NCBI GenBank assembly: GCA_913054495.1
Contig: CAJXIY010000005.1
Location: 1-64,000, forward strand
DNA length: 64,000 nucleotides
Direction of reading: 5' to 3'
Source of the DNA: an uncultured Gammaproteobacteria bacterium
Lineage (GTDB): Bacteria; Pseudomonadota; Gammaproteobacteria; Pseudomonadales; Pseudohongiellaceae
Shown here: positions 1-7,979 of the stretch, piece after piece
Numbering within the stretch: the first letter of the stretch is position 1
How the letters are laid out: every line of letters starts with the position of its first letter
The notes under the pieces: model-generated
Databases searched by the model: none
Told to the model about the DNA's origin: nothing
Seen by the model: only the letters and a program-made list of their open reading frames with translations
Program-made: the position numbers and the translations under genes

Positions 1-1
1 C

Positions 2-352
2 GTCCGACAGATGGAAGGGCGAATGTCTGCCTATGACGCCGCCTTCGATGCCGACGTCGACAGTGACGACGAAACCGCCTATCGTGCACCAGCATATTAC
101 CTGGAAGATCAAAACTCAGACCTTGCCACCAATGTGGAAGATGCGCAGTGGGAAGAAGTTACCAACAACAGTCTGCACGAGGCCATGGCAAAGTTGGATG
201 AACGCAGCAAAGACATTCTCAACAGCCGCTGGTTAACTGATAAGAAGACGACGTTGCACCAGTTGGCCGAAAAATACAGCATATCTGCCGAAAGAATTCG
301 ACAACTGGAAAAGAATGCCATGAACAAGATCAAGGCCAGCATGGCTGCCTGA
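2..352 (+). CDS. rpoH: RNA polymerase sigma-32 (heat-shock sigma factor), 3' part
   Basis: This is the C-terminal 116 residues of a sigma-70-family factor. The gene enters from the left edge in an open frame, so its start lies outside the window. The C-terminus carries a sigma region 4.2 helix-turn-helix (TTLHQLAEKYSISAERIRQL), which contacts the -35 element. The segment reading MEGRMSAYDAAFD matches the region 3 part of RpoH proteins. RpoH directs RNA polymerase to heat-shock promoters. It is followed directly by a strong hairpin terminator. Assignment to RpoH rather than another group 2 sigma rests on recalled family sequence, but the fit is good. Confidence 0.93.
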   Translation, partial: VRQMEGRMSAYDAAFDADVDSDDETAYRAPAYYLEDQNSDLATNVEDAQWEEVTNNSLHEAMAKLDERSKDILNSRWLTDKKTTLHQLAEKYSISAERIRQLEKNAMNKIKASMAA

Positions 353-368
353 ATCTGGTTTCAAGTAA

Positions 369-396
369 AGCCGCGAGCAGATCGCGGCTTTTTTTT
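369..396 (+). terminator. Rho-independent terminator after rpoH
   Basis: An 8-bp perfect stem (AGCCGCGA / TCGCGGCT) with a 5-nt loop is followed by an uninterrupted T run. It begins 16 nt after the rpoH stop codon. Confidence 0.93.
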
Positions 397-459
397 GTCG
401 ATGATCGAATCGGCGTGACACTTGAATCCCTGCCCAGTCCCATCCACAATGAAGTCGCC

Positions 460-843
460 ATGCCAAAGCTTCTCCTATTCCTTGCCAGCCTCAATGGATT
501 TATTGCGGTCTCTCTAGGCGCTTTTGCAGCCCATGGGCTCAAGACCCGCTTGAGTACAGAGATGCTGAATACGTTTCAGACCGGCGTTCAGTATCACATG
601 GTTCACGCGCTGGCGTTGTTGGGCGTGGGTGTGTTCGCGCTAAGTTTTCCCAACGCGGTCCTACCTAAAATCAGCGGCTATTTGTTCATGCTAGGCATCA
701 TCCTGTTTTCGGGCAGTCTCTACGTCTTGAGCGTGACGGGGATTAGATGGCTGGGCGCCATCACTCCCATCGGGGGTCTCGCGCTGCTGGCAGGCTGGGG
801 TTGTCTGTGCTGGTTCGCGCTTAGTCAGCAGTTTGAAGTCTAG
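460..843 (+). CDS. DUF423 family small inner-membrane protein (YgdD-like)
   Basis: A 127-residue hydrophobic protein whose N-terminus (LLFLASLNGFIAVSLGAFAAHGLK) is characteristic of the DUF423/YgdD family. About four membrane helices are visible, and AFAAHGL is the family hallmark. An in-frame GTG at 415 would add 15 residues that do not resemble the family, so the ATG at 460 was chosen even though its ribosome site is weak. The biochemical role of the family is unknown. It sits alone between the rpoH terminator and thiS. Confidence 0.88.
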   Translation: MPKLLLFLASLNGFIAVSLGAFAAHGLKTRLSTEMLNTFQTGVQYHMVHALALLGVGVFALSFPNAVLPKISGYLFMLGIILFSGSLYVLSVTGIRWLGAITPIGGLALLAGWGCLCWFALSQQFEV

Positions 844-847
844 GTCA

Positions 848-873
848 CCTCTGAATAAGCCAGTGATGCTCTA
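848..873. repeat. Dispersed 26-nt repeat, copy 1
   Basis: The 26-nt stretch beginning CCTCTGAATAA and ending GTGATGCTCTA lies just after the DUF423 stop codon. It matches 24 of 26 bases with 51329-51354, between mnmG and rsmG. In this copy the flanks also form an imperfect stem (GTCACCTCT at 844-852 against AGAGGCGTGAC at 873-883). No transposase is near either copy. Confidence 0.55.
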
Positions 874-935
874 GAGGCGTGACAGTAGAAATACGTGGTC
901 CGGGCTAATTCGAGAACAGAATCAGAGATCAGTCC

Positions 936-1136
936 ATGCAAATTATTGTTAACGACCGCCAGCACGAAGTTGAAGCCCAGTCTAACCTGCAACAATTATT
1001 ACAGGAGTTGGGTATCACTGGAGGTCGTATTGCGGTTGAACTCAACGGGGAGATTGTGCCGAGAAGCGGCTTCGAGCAATGCCTGCTACAGGTTGGCGAC
1101 AGCATCGAAATCGTGCAAGCCATTGGCGGTGGCTAG
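936..1136 (+). CDS. thiS: Sulfur carrier protein ThiS
   Basis: A 66-residue ubiquitin-fold protein ending in the diagnostic Gly-Gly tail (AIGGG). The tail is adenylated and thiocarboxylated to carry sulfur for the thiazole ring of thiamine. Length is typical of the family. thiG follows after 27 nt, so the two are almost certainly co-transcribed, and ThiS-thiocarboxylate is the direct sulfur donor to ThiG. Other thiazole genes (thiO/thiH, thiF) are not in the window. No TPP riboswitch is recognisable upstream. Confidence 0.96.
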   Translation: MQIIVNDRQHEVEAQSNLQQLLQELGITGGRIAVELNGEIVPRSGFEQCLLQVGDSIEIVQAIGGG

Positions 1137-1163
1137 ATAACTAATAGCCGAAGTGGACGAGTA

Positions 1164-1955
1164 ATGAGCCCAAACTCAACAGATAATCTAGTCATCGCGG
1201 GAAAATCCTATACCTCGAGACTCATCATCGGTAGCGGGAAATACAAAGACTTCCAGGAGAATCTGGCGGCCCTGGAAAACTGCAACGCCGAAATTATTAC
1301 GGTTGCCATTCGCCGGGTAAATCTAGGTCAGAACGCAGATGAGCCCAGCCTGTTGGAGGTTATCTCCCCGCAGAAGTACACCATATTGCCAAACACCGCC
1401 GGTTGCTACACTGCCGACGATGCGGTTCGAACCTGTCGCATGGCCAGAGAGCTACTGGACGGACACAAGCTGGTAAAACTGGAAGTACTGGGCGACCAGA
1501 AAACCTTATACCCCAATGTCACCGAGACCTTGCTCGCTGCGGAAACACTGGTAAACGATGATTTCGAGGTAATGGTCTATACCAGTGATGACCCCTTGAT
1601 CGCGAAGCGGCTGGAGGAGATCGGCTGCGTCGCCGTGATGCCATTAGGTGCACCGATTGGTTCTGGACTTGGCATTAGAAACCCCCACAATATCCGCCTT
1701 ATTCTGGAAAATGCCGGGGTTCCAATCATTGTGGATGCCGGGGTCGGCACCGCGTCCGATGCCAGCATCGCCATGGAGTTGGGTTGTGACGGGGTGCTGA
1801 TGAATACCGCCATCGCCGAGGCCAGGGATCCGGTGCTGATGGCCTCCGCCATGAAGAAGGCGGTGGAGTCCGGGCGGGAAGCTTTCCTGGCGGGACGCAT
1901 GCCACGTCGACTCTACGCCAGCGCATCTTCACCCGTCGACGGCACCTTTTTTTAG
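1164..1955 (+). CDS. thiG: Thiazole synthase ThiG
   Basis: A 263-residue TIM-barrel enzyme that condenses 1-deoxy-D-xylulose 5-phosphate, dehydroglycine and the ThiS thiocarboxylate into the thiazole phosphate precursor of thiamine. Visible signatures are LIIGSGKY near the start, the substrate-imine lysine in [10 protein letters not shown] (about Lys105), and the phosphate-binding region [15 protein letters not shown]. The length is typical. It forms an operon with thiS. Confidence 0.97.
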   Translation: MSPNSTDNLVIAGKSYTSRLIIGSGKYKDFQENLAALENCNAEIITVAIRRVNLGQNADEPSLLEVISPQKYTILPNTAGCYTADDAVRTCRMARELLDGHKLVKLEVLGDQKTLYPNVTETLLAAETLVNDDFEVMVYTSDDPLIAKRLEEIGCVAVMPLGAPIGSGLGIRNPHNIRLILENAGVPIIVDAGVGTASDASIAMELGCDGVLMNTAIAEARDPVLMASAMKKAVESGREAFLAGRMPRRLYASASSPVDGTFF

Positions 1956-2000
1956 TTTGAATCCCGCCGCTCTCCGCGCTAATTCGTCGGTGCAGCCGCC

Positions 2001-2693
2001 ATGACCAGCTCCAGTAAACCAGACAGCAACAGACCCATACGCAGTTATGTGATCCGCTCGGGCCGCTTCACGACCTCCCAACGCACGGCGATCGAGCAAC
2101 ACTGGGTTGAATATGGGATCGATTACGACGCGGCGCCGTTGCCGCTGGAAGAAATATTCCCAGGGGGCACACGCCTGATTGTGGAAATTGGTTTCGGCAT
2201 GGGGGATTCTCTTCTGCAGATGGCCCGGGAACAACCAGCGTCCAGTTTCATCGGCATCGACGTGCACAGACCCGGTGTCGGCAAATTACTCCATGGTATT
2301 GCCGAGCATGGACTGACCAACCTGCGCATCATTTGCCATGACGCCCAGGAGGTCTTGCAGCATTGTTTCGACAGCGCCAGCATCGACCGGCTGTTGATAT
2401 TTTTCCCAGACCCCTGGCCAAAAAAACGACACCACAAACGCAGACTGCTGCAGTCGGGGTTCGCCGAGCTGGCCAGCGCAAAATTGAAAGCCGGTGGCAC
2501 TATTCACCTCGCCACCGATTGGCAGGCTTATGCAGAACACATGATGGACGTTCTGGAGGGTATCGATATGCTGGAAAACGCAGAAGGAAGCAACTGTTAT
2601 TGGGAGTGCCCCATTCGGTCAGCCACCAAGTTTTCCAGGAGAGGTCAAAAATTGGGCCACGACGTATGGGACCTGTTGTTTCGCAAACGCTGA
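2001..2693 (+). CDS. trmB: tRNA (guanine-N7-)-methyltransferase TrmB
   Basis: A 230-residue class I SAM methyltransferase that makes m7G46 in tRNA. The SAM-binding motif VEIGFGMGDSLLQMA and the family-specific FPDPWPKKRHHKRRL are both present. The C-terminal TKF segment, usual in TrmB, is seen as ATKFSRRGQKLGH. It starts 45 nt after thiG on the same strand and could share its transcript. The end converges on the peptidase-like gene at 2713. Confidence 0.96.
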   Translation: MTSSSKPDSNRPIRSYVIRSGRFTTSQRTAIEQHWVEYGIDYDAAPLPLEEIFPGGTRLIVEIGFGMGDSLLQMAREQPASSFIGIDVHRPGVGKLLHGIAEHGLTNLRIICHDAQEVLQHCFDSASIDRLLIFFPDPWPKKRHHKRRLLQSGFAELASAKLKAGGTIHLATDWQAYAEHMMDVLEGIDMLENAEGSNCYWECPIRSATKFSRRGQKLGHDVWDLLFRKR

Positions 2694-2712
2694 AACGCCG
2701 GTTAGCCTAGCC

Positions 2713-3444
2713 TTAAAACCAAAACCGATGCTCATGTTGCTTCAGCCAGTCCACATACTGATCGCATCGCGGGCATATGGACTCTACCAGGGCCCAGTAT
2801 CTCCTCGAATGATCCATGTGCACCAGGTGACAAACCTCGTGGGTAATTATGTAATCAATGATGCTGTATGGCGCCAACATGATCAGCCAGTTGTACTGGA
2901 TGATGCCGGCTGAAGTGCAGTGCCCCCATTTGGATTTGGTTTTCCTGAGTTTTATTTCCTTGATCTTGTGATGAACCCCCAGGTGTCTGGCGAGCCCCCG
3001 GGCTCGGGGCAGCAGATACTCACTGGCTTTGTCGATGAGATAGTCTTCCACCTGAATCCTGGCCTTGGCCGCGTTGAGCTTGTGTCCCTGGATAATGAAC
3101 TGATCCGGGCTGATCAGTATTCGCTGTTTACGCCCCTGTTTGAATACAATCTCCAGCTCCCGGGCACGATAGAAAATTTTGCCCCCTTTCTCAATCCGCA
3201 GCAGCTCCTTTTCGCGCAGGGACTCCTCCAACAGACGCTTCTCGATCCACTGTTGGTTGGCGTTAACAAACTGTCTTACCTCGAGTCCCGATGCACGCAG
3301 CGGACAGCGCACGACCACCTTCCTGTGGCTGATATAAATGGCCAGGGTCTTGCGTTTGCTGCGCTGTACTTCACAGCTAAATGGCTGCGCCAAGCTGCCA
3401 CCAGCGTTACCAAAATTTAGTGAGACTATTTTAGGCTTGGCCAT
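2713..3444 (-). CDS. YgjP-like (DUF45/SprT-type) zinc metallopeptidase
   Basis: A 243-residue protein of the YgjP/DUF45 family (Pfam PF01863). The zinc motif HEVCHLVHMDHS, preceded by IIDYIIT, shows HExxH plus a downstream His. The segment KTKSKWGHCTSAGIIQYNW is the conserved substrate-side signature (W-G-x-C). The cellular substrate of the family is unknown. The gene lies 33 nt downstream of the methyltransferase at 3478-4038 on the same strand, probably as an operon. Confidence 0.88.
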   Translation of the reverse strand: MAKPKIVSLNFGNAGGSLAQPFSCEVQRSKRKTLAIYISHRKVVVRCPLRASGLEVRQFVNANQQWIEKRLLEESLREKELLRIEKGGKIFYRARELEIVFKQGRKQRILISPDQFIIQGHKLNAAKARIQVEDYLIDKASEYLLPRARGLARHLGVHHKIKEIKLRKTKSKWGHCTSAGIIQYNWLIMLAPYSIIDYIITHEVCHLVHMDHSRRYWALVESICPRCDQYVDWLKQHEHRFWF

Positions 3445-3477
3445 ACTTCTACTTACTCTTATTCCCGTCTGTTCAAC

Positions 3478-4038
3478 TCATTGCCTGCTCGTGCCCTGGC
3501 TGGGTTTTCTTGCAATCAGATTCGCAATCGCCCGCGCCGGGTTGGCAAGCTGACCTTCAAAATAGTGCAGTATTTCCCAATCCCGAAAGTGCTCGCGGAG
3601 CTCATTCCCTCGCAGCAGAAAGGCGGCTGAATGAGGTTTGCCAAACTTGCGCTGCTGCAGCGTGAAAGTTTCATAAAAAATCAAACCTCCCGGCCGAATC
3701 GCTGCGCGCAGCGAATCGAATAGTGGCCGGTGCAAATAATTGAACACCAGCACCGCATCGAAACTCCTCCCCGCCAACAGCCCAACGTCCCCCGCTTCAA
3801 GATCCAGAGGCCAGCATTCGCCATCCAGACCCGCCGCAGCCAGCGTTTCGGCGATGTGGTCAAGCGCGTCGCCATCTCTGTCCGCGAATGTTACAGGAAT
3901 CTTGTTGCGCGCCAGGAAGAGACCATTTCTTCCTCTGCCGCAAGCCAGATCGAGTACACCCGTATCCAAGTCCAGGGAATTCAGAAACGCCAGATTATCA
4001 GTTAGCAAAGGCGCCGCATTGGCATTTGAATGTGGCAT
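3478..4038 (-). CDS. Class I SAM-dependent methyltransferase, TehB-like
   Basis: A 186-residue Rossmann methyltransferase. The SAM motif I is VLDLACGRGRNGLFLA, followed by acidic motif II (VTFADRD) and the motif IV-like segment VLVFNYLHRPLF. The pattern resembles the TehB/tellurite-resistance and small thiol-methyltransferase group, but the substrate cannot be read from sequence. It is transcribed divergently from cmoA and precedes the YgjP-like gene. Confidence 0.8.
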   Translation of the reverse strand: MPHSNANAAPLLTDNLAFLNSLDLDTGVLDLACGRGRNGLFLARNKIPVTFADRDGDALDHIAETLAAAGLDGECWPLDLEAGDVGLLAGRSFDAVLVFNYLHRPLFDSLRAAIRPGGLIFYETFTLQQRKFGKPHSAAFLLRGNELREHFRDWEILHYFEGQLANPARAIANLIARKPSQGTSRQ

Positions 4039-4233
4039 GGATTAACGGATAATACTCGAAGCCGGGGCAAGGCGTAAAATAGGTTAAAGCGCCGCCGCGC
4101 ACAACCGTAATTCGCAAAATATTTTCACATACGCAGCCTAGGGCAGCTCTGAATTATGGCACGTCCAGGCTTCCCAAATTTTAATTGCCGGAGTCTGGCA
4201 AGCAGTGACCCGGCATTACCTGTTCAGACTTAG

Positions 4234-4983
4234 ATGCTAAATATGACTCGCTCCAATCAAACCAGGGATAGGATCTTCGCGGAATTAATGCTGCCGGGAG
4301 ATTTTGTCTTCGATGAAATAGTCGCCAATGTCTTCGAGGATATGATTAACCGCTCGGTGCCTGGCTACAGTACGATTATCGCCATGATTGGGGTTCTTGC
4401 GGAGCGCTACTGCCAGGAAAATACCACGATCTATGATCTGGGCTGTAGCCTGGGAGGCGCCACCTTCGCAGCCGCTTCTCAAGTGAGCTGCTCTGATTAT
4501 TCTATTGTGGCCGTCGACAACTCCTCCGCGATGATTAACAAGTTGCAACACAGGCTTGCTGCCGAGCCAAGCCAGACCGATCATATTCGATGCCGGTGTG
4601 AAGATATCTCCGCCACTAAAATCTCCAACGCCTCGGTGATCGTGCTCAACTTTACCCTGCAGTTTATTCCCCTGGCTCAGCGCCATCAGCTATTGGAAAA
4701 AATCTTTGAGGGCCTGAATCCCGGCGGCATCCTGATCATCTCCGAAAAAATCCTGTTTCCAGATGACAGCTTGAATCGGCTGTTTTCAGACTTGTACCAT
4801 GACTTTAAGGAAAGCAGGGGCTATAGCCAGCTGGAGATAAGTCAGAAACGCGCAGCGCTGGAAAATATACTGATACCGGAAACCCTGGAAGCCCATAGAA
4901 GCAGGTTAGCCACGATTGGATTCCACTCCGTCGATGTTTGGTTTCAATGTTTCAACTTCGCCTCGATGGTTGCGTTTAGGTAG
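4234..4983 (+). CDS. cmoA: Carboxy-S-adenosyl-L-methionine synthase CmoA
   Basis: A 249-residue SAM-binding enzyme that converts SAM and prephenate to carboxy-SAM for wobble uridine modification (cmo5U34) in tRNA. Signatures include VPGYSTIIAMIGVLAERY, the SAM motif YDLGCSLGGAT, and VVLNFTLQFIP. The ATG at 4234 is used; a second in-frame ATG at 4243 is also possible. cmoB begins 7 nt after its stop, so the two steps of the pathway are translated from one transcript. Confidence 0.96.
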   Translation: MLNMTRSNQTRDRIFAELMLPGDFVFDEIVANVFEDMINRSVPGYSTIIAMIGVLAERYCQENTTIYDLGCSLGGATFAAASQVSCSDYSIVAVDNSSAMINKLQHRLAAEPSQTDHIRCRCEDISATKISNASVIVLNFTLQFIPLAQRHQLLEKIFEGLNPGGILIISEKILFPDDSLNRLFSDLYHDFKESRGYSQLEISQKRAALENILIPETLEAHRSRLATIGFHSVDVWFQCFNFASMVAFR

Positions 4984-4990
4984 CGCCGTC

Positions 4991-5950
4991 ATGGACCTGA
5001 CTCCACTGCAAAAACTGATTCAAGGCACGCCACTGGAGTCGCTTGCACCGTTCCTCGAGCCACAGTATTTACAGCAAATACGCCATGGTGACTTTCCCAA
5101 ATGGCGTAAGTTGTTAGCTAGCTTGCCCCCGTTGTCAGCCTCATCGATCTGCCTCGGGGCGACGGTTAGTCTGGGAGATAACACAAATCTTGAAGCCTCG
5201 GCCCTGGCCGCGCTCGAGCTGCAACTCCGGGAATTTAACCCGTGGCGGAAGGGGCCCTTCAGGCTTTTCGGCATCGACATCGATAGCGAGTGGCGCTCCG
5301 ACATGAAGTGGTCCCGCCTGCAGCAGGCGATTGCGCCATTGCCGGGGAGAACGGTACTCGATGTCGGTGCCGGCAACGGCTACTACGGCTTTCGTATGCT
5401 CGAAGCAGGCGCCGATCTCGTCATCGGCATCGATCCCCACATCGCCTATGTGGCCCAGTTCTGGGCGATCAAGCATTTCCTGCCGGCGTTGCCGACATTC
5501 GTGTTGCCGATGGCACTCGAAGCGATGCCTTCCCGCCTAGCTTGCTTCGATACGGTGTTCTCGATGGGCGTAATTTATCACCGCCGTTCGCCGATCGATC
5601 ATCTGTTGCTATTGAAAAATTCTCTGCGTCCTGGCGGCGAGCTTGTCATCGAAACGCTTTATGTTGATGGCGCCGAGGGCTATTGTCTAACACCTGCAAA
5701 AAAGTATGCCCGCATGGGCAATGTGTGGTTTCTGCCAAGCATTGCAACGCTGCTACAGTGGCTGACTCGATGCGGTTTCGAGGATTGCCGGGTGATAGAC
5801 CAGTCTACTACCACCTTCGAAGAGCAAAGAAAAACTGCATGGATGCCATTCGATTCGCTCACCGATGCCCTCGGCCCGGATCATCTCCACATAACGATTG
5901 AAGGATTGCCGGCGCCACAACGGGTCATTGTTACGGCTCGGCGTTCCTGA
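4991..5950 (+). CDS. cmoB: tRNA U34 carboxymethyltransferase CmoB
   Basis: A 319-residue enzyme that transfers the carboxymethyl group from carboxy-SAM to 5-hydroxyuridine 34 of tRNA. Visible family segments are GPFRLFGIDIDSEWRSDMKW, the cofactor motif VLDVGAGNGYYGFRML, and MGVIYHRRSPIDHL. The open frame extends upstream into cmoA, but the ATG at 4991 gives the normal N-terminus and a 7-nt gap after cmoA. Length is typical. Confidence 0.96.
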   Translation: MDLTPLQKLIQGTPLESLAPFLEPQYLQQIRHGDFPKWRKLLASLPPLSASSICLGATVSLGDNTNLEASALAALELQLREFNPWRKGPFRLFGIDIDSEWRSDMKWSRLQQAIAPLPGRTVLDVGAGNGYYGFRMLEAGADLVIGIDPHIAYVAQFWAIKHFLPALPTFVLPMALEAMPSRLACFDTVFSMGVIYHRRSPIDHLLLLKNSLRPGGELVIETLYVDGAEGYCLTPAKKYARMGNVWFLPSIATLLQWLTRCGFEDCRVIDQSTTTFEEQRKTAWMPFDSLTDALGPDHLHITIEGLPAPQRVIVTARRS

Positions 5951-6155
5951 ACGCAGCAACCAGCCGCGCACTAACCCAGCTATGATGGCGTCAAAAATCC
6001 TACAAGGCTACGCTGGAATAATGGGTTAAAAACCTTGCAATTGCAGTGACACAAGCGCGGGCCAAATCCGCAATTATTGGAGTTGAGGCAAATTCTGTTA
6101 CATCGGCCCCAATTTCATTGACGCGCTTGTCTAATTGCGCTAACTATACGCTCTC

Positions 6156-6176
6156 AGCTGACCAACAGGGTCAGCT
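6156..6176. repeat. Short perfect hairpin upstream of the transposase-like gene
   Basis: Perfect 8-bp arms AGCTGACC and GGTCAGCT are separated by 5 nt. It lies 50 nt before the start of the gene at 6227 within the otherwise featureless 276-nt gap after cmoB. It could be a transcript hairpin or a target for the adjacent HUH-type protein; neither is shown. Confidence 0.5.
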
Positions 6177-6226
6177 CTAATTCTATCCTCCTGACATTCT
6201 ATCCAAACACAAAAAGAGAATAAGAG

Positions 6227-7195
6227 ATGGCCAGACCATTACGTATAGAGTACCCGGATGCTGTCTATCATATTTCCAATTATGGCCTCGACAATCAACG
6301 CGTGTTTCCTTCGGCTAAATATTTTGAGATGTTCCTGGAGAGCCTGGGCGAAACCTGCGCCCGGCTAAACGTTGAAATCCATGCCTATTGCCTTCTCAGA
6401 GGCCAGTATCACCTGCTGGTTAAAACCCCTGAGGCGAATTTGAGCAGATTCATGCGTCAAGTCGATGGTCTGTACACGCAACAATATCAACGGCTACGGC
6501 GTAGCGATGGCTCTCTCTTCCGGGGTCGCTACAAGGCGGTGTTGGTGCAGGCGGACAACTACTTGTTGCCTCTGTCCAGATTTATCCACGCCAAGGTAAA
6601 AGCGTCTGAGCGCAGCAGTTACCCCTGGAGCAGCTACACCTACTTTGCCCGCAAGGCGAAACCCCCGCTCTGGTTCAATCGCGACGCCACCCTCAAGCAG
6701 CTAAAAACCACGGCGGCGAAACGTGCTGCTGCGTACAGGAAATACTGTGCCCAGGATGTCGATGCAGATCTCGCCCATTTTTACGGAAAGAAAAACCTGC
6801 CATCGATAATGGGTGATGACAAATTCCGCAAGGCAGCCCAGAAAAAACGTTCGGCGACGGCGGCGAGGGGAGTCTCCAGGGGGGCCAACGCCAAATGGCG
6901 GCCCTCTTGCAAACAAATCATTAGCGCAGTTGCCAAACAGTACCGGGTTTCCGAATCGAGTATCTATAAGGCGGCTCGCGGTCCCGGCTCCAAGAACGTG
7001 CCTCGATGGGTTGCTATGTACTTATGTCAGGAGCTTTCGGCGGTAACCTTGCAGGCCATCGCCAGGCTATTCAAGCTAAAAAGATACGGCACGGTATCGA
7101 CGACGGTGGGGAAGTTAAAAGTGGAGTTTGAGCACAGCCCGAAAGTGCTGGCAACGACAGAAAAACTGGCAAAGCAACTCAGTAAGGCGAAGTAG
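6227..7195 (+). CDS. Y1_Tnp/RAYT-like protein with degenerate HUH motif and DnaA-domain-IV-like C-terminus
   Basis: A 322-residue protein. Residues 1-140 follow the transposase-17 (Y1_Tnp, REP-associated tyrosine transposase) pattern: MARPLRIEYPDAVYHIS, then HAYCLLRGQYHLLVKT, FMRQVDGLYTQQY and SLFRGRYKAVLV. The catalytic HUH pair, usually NHxH in this family, reads GQYH here, so the first His is Gln60. Residues about 228-300 resemble DnaA domain IV (IISAVAKQYRVSESSIYKA, then VPRWVAMYLCQEL, then a GRDHTTV-like turn reading KRYGTVSTTV). Such fusions are known in the family. It stands alone with a good ribosome site (AAGAGAATAAGAG). Loss of the HUH histidine suggests a DNA-binding or domesticated role, which is inference. 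Confidence 0.8.
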   Translation: MARPLRIEYPDAVYHISNYGLDNQRVFPSAKYFEMFLESLGETCARLNVEIHAYCLLRGQYHLLVKTPEANLSRFMRQVDGLYTQQYQRLRRSDGSLFRGRYKAVLVQADNYLLPLSRFIHAKVKASERSSYPWSSYTYFARKAKPPLWFNRDATLKQLKTTAAKRAAAYRKYCAQDVDADLAHFYGKKNLPSIMGDDKFRKAAQKKRSATAARGVSRGANAKWRPSCKQIISAVAKQYRVSESSIYKAARGPGSKNVPRWVAMYLCQELSAVTLQAIARLFKLKRYGTVSTTVGKLKVEFEHSPKVLATTEKLAKQLSKAK

Positions 7196-7239
7196 AAGCT
7201 AAATAGAAGAAAAGCCGAACCTGGCAGTCATTGCGCAAT

Positions 7240-7276
7240 AAAAAGCCGGTATTTCTCAGGGAAATTCCGGCTTTTT
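7240..7276. terminator. Bidirectional terminator between the transposase-like gene and rpmG
   Basis: Arms of 16 nt (AAAAAGCCGGTATTTC / GAAATTCCGGCTTTTT) pair with one mismatch around a 5-nt loop. There is an A run on one side and a T run on the other, so it can terminate both the rightward gene and the leftward rpmB-rpmG operon. Confidence 0.92.
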
Positions 7277-7323
7277 GTTCGCTTTACTTTCCTGCGCAAG
7301 AAAGAGCTGCGCAAGATAGAGAA

Positions 7324-7479
7324 TTACTTAATTTTCGCCTCTTTGTAGATCACGTGTTTACGCACGACCGGATCGTACTTCTTCATTTCCATCTTGTCCG
7401 GCATTGTGCGCTTGTTCTTGTCGGTGGTGTAGTAGTGCCCCGTGTTCGCACTCGATACCATCTTGATCTTGTCCCTCAT
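7324..7479 (-). CDS. rpmG: 50S ribosomal protein L33
   Basis: A 51-residue basic protein translated from the minus strand. It starts [19 protein letters not shown] and ends [14 protein letters not shown], which is the L33 pattern. It lies 46 nt downstream of rpmB, the classical rpmB-rpmG operon, and ends before the terminator at 7240-7276. It is the cysteine-free form: the two zinc-binding CxxC pairs of the C+ type are absent. Confidence 0.97.
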   Translation of the reverse strand: MRDKIKMVSSANTGHYYTTDKNKRTMPDKMEMKKYDPVVRKHVIYKEAKIK

Positions 7480-7525
7480 AATCTTAACCCTGTCTAAATC
7501 TTTAACTACCTAAAGCCGTGTGCAC

Positions 7526-7762
7526 TTATACTCGAACGCCATTGCTTCGAATATCTGCCAATACGGTGTCGATGCCCAATTTGTCAATGATGCGCATGCC
7601 TTTAGTGGACAGGCGCAATTTGACGAAGCGTTTCTCAGACTCGACCCAAAATCGGTGAGTGTGAATATTGGGCGAGAACCGGCGCTTGGTCTTGTTGTTC
7701 GCGTGAGAAACGTTATTTCCCGCCACTGGTTTCTTGCCGGTGACCATACAAACCCTGGACAT
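7526..7762 (-). CDS. rpmB: 50S ribosomal protein L28
   Basis: A 78-residue L28 beginning [20 protein letters not shown] and containing [13 protein letters not shown], the usual family features. It is the first gene of the leftward rpmB-rpmG operon. A promoter is recognisable about 124 nt upstream, leaving a leader of roughly 115 nt with small hairpins. Confidence 0.97.
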   Translation of the reverse strand: MSRVCMVTGKKPVAGNNVSHANNKTKRRFSPNIHTHRFWVESEKRFVKLRLSTKGMRIIDKLGIDTVLADIRSNGVRV

Positions 7763-7851
7763 TTTGCTGCCTCGCTATCTTTAAAGTGAAAAAGTCTAAT
7801 TGAACCGGGAGTTTCTCCTGGCCTGACTCGGCTATGAGCCGGGGTTTAAAA

Positions 7852-7940
7852 ACAGCCCGTGAGTTGGTTTAAAAATGAGCTGCGTTTTATACCAGAACAC
7901 CCTGCCAATAGCAAGATAATCACTGGAAAACACGGGCTGT
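7852..7940. repeat. 10-bp inverted repeat flanking the rpmB promoter
   Basis: Perfect arms ACAGCCCGTG (7852-7861) and CACGGGCTGT (7931-7940) enclose 69 bp holding the predicted rpmB promoter. One arm falls in the transcribed leader and the other upstream of the -35 box. The repeat therefore cannot fold in the rpmB mRNA and would act, if at all, at the DNA level. Confidence 0.5.
7886..7914 (-). promoter_or_regulatory. Predicted sigma-70 promoter of rpmB-rpmG
   Basis: On the minus strand, -35 TTGCTA (7914-7909) and -10 TATAAA (7891-7886) are separated by exactly 17 bp. Transcription would start near 7879, giving a leader of about 115 nt before rpmB. Confidence 0.72.
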
Positions 7941-7979
7941 CAGGCAAACCCCTGCCCTCCCCATGGCCCTGCGCCCGCG

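Noticed and set aside
844-935. TPP riboswitch upstream of thiS
   Set aside because: The 92-nt gap lacks a recognisable THI-box core (CTGAGA and ACCTGATCTGG), so none is called.
4141-4160. Extra copies of the 26-nt dispersed repeat (GGGCAGCTCTGAA at about 4141 and 33795)
   Set aside because: They share only about 13 bases with each other and about 7 with the repeat core, which is not sufficient.
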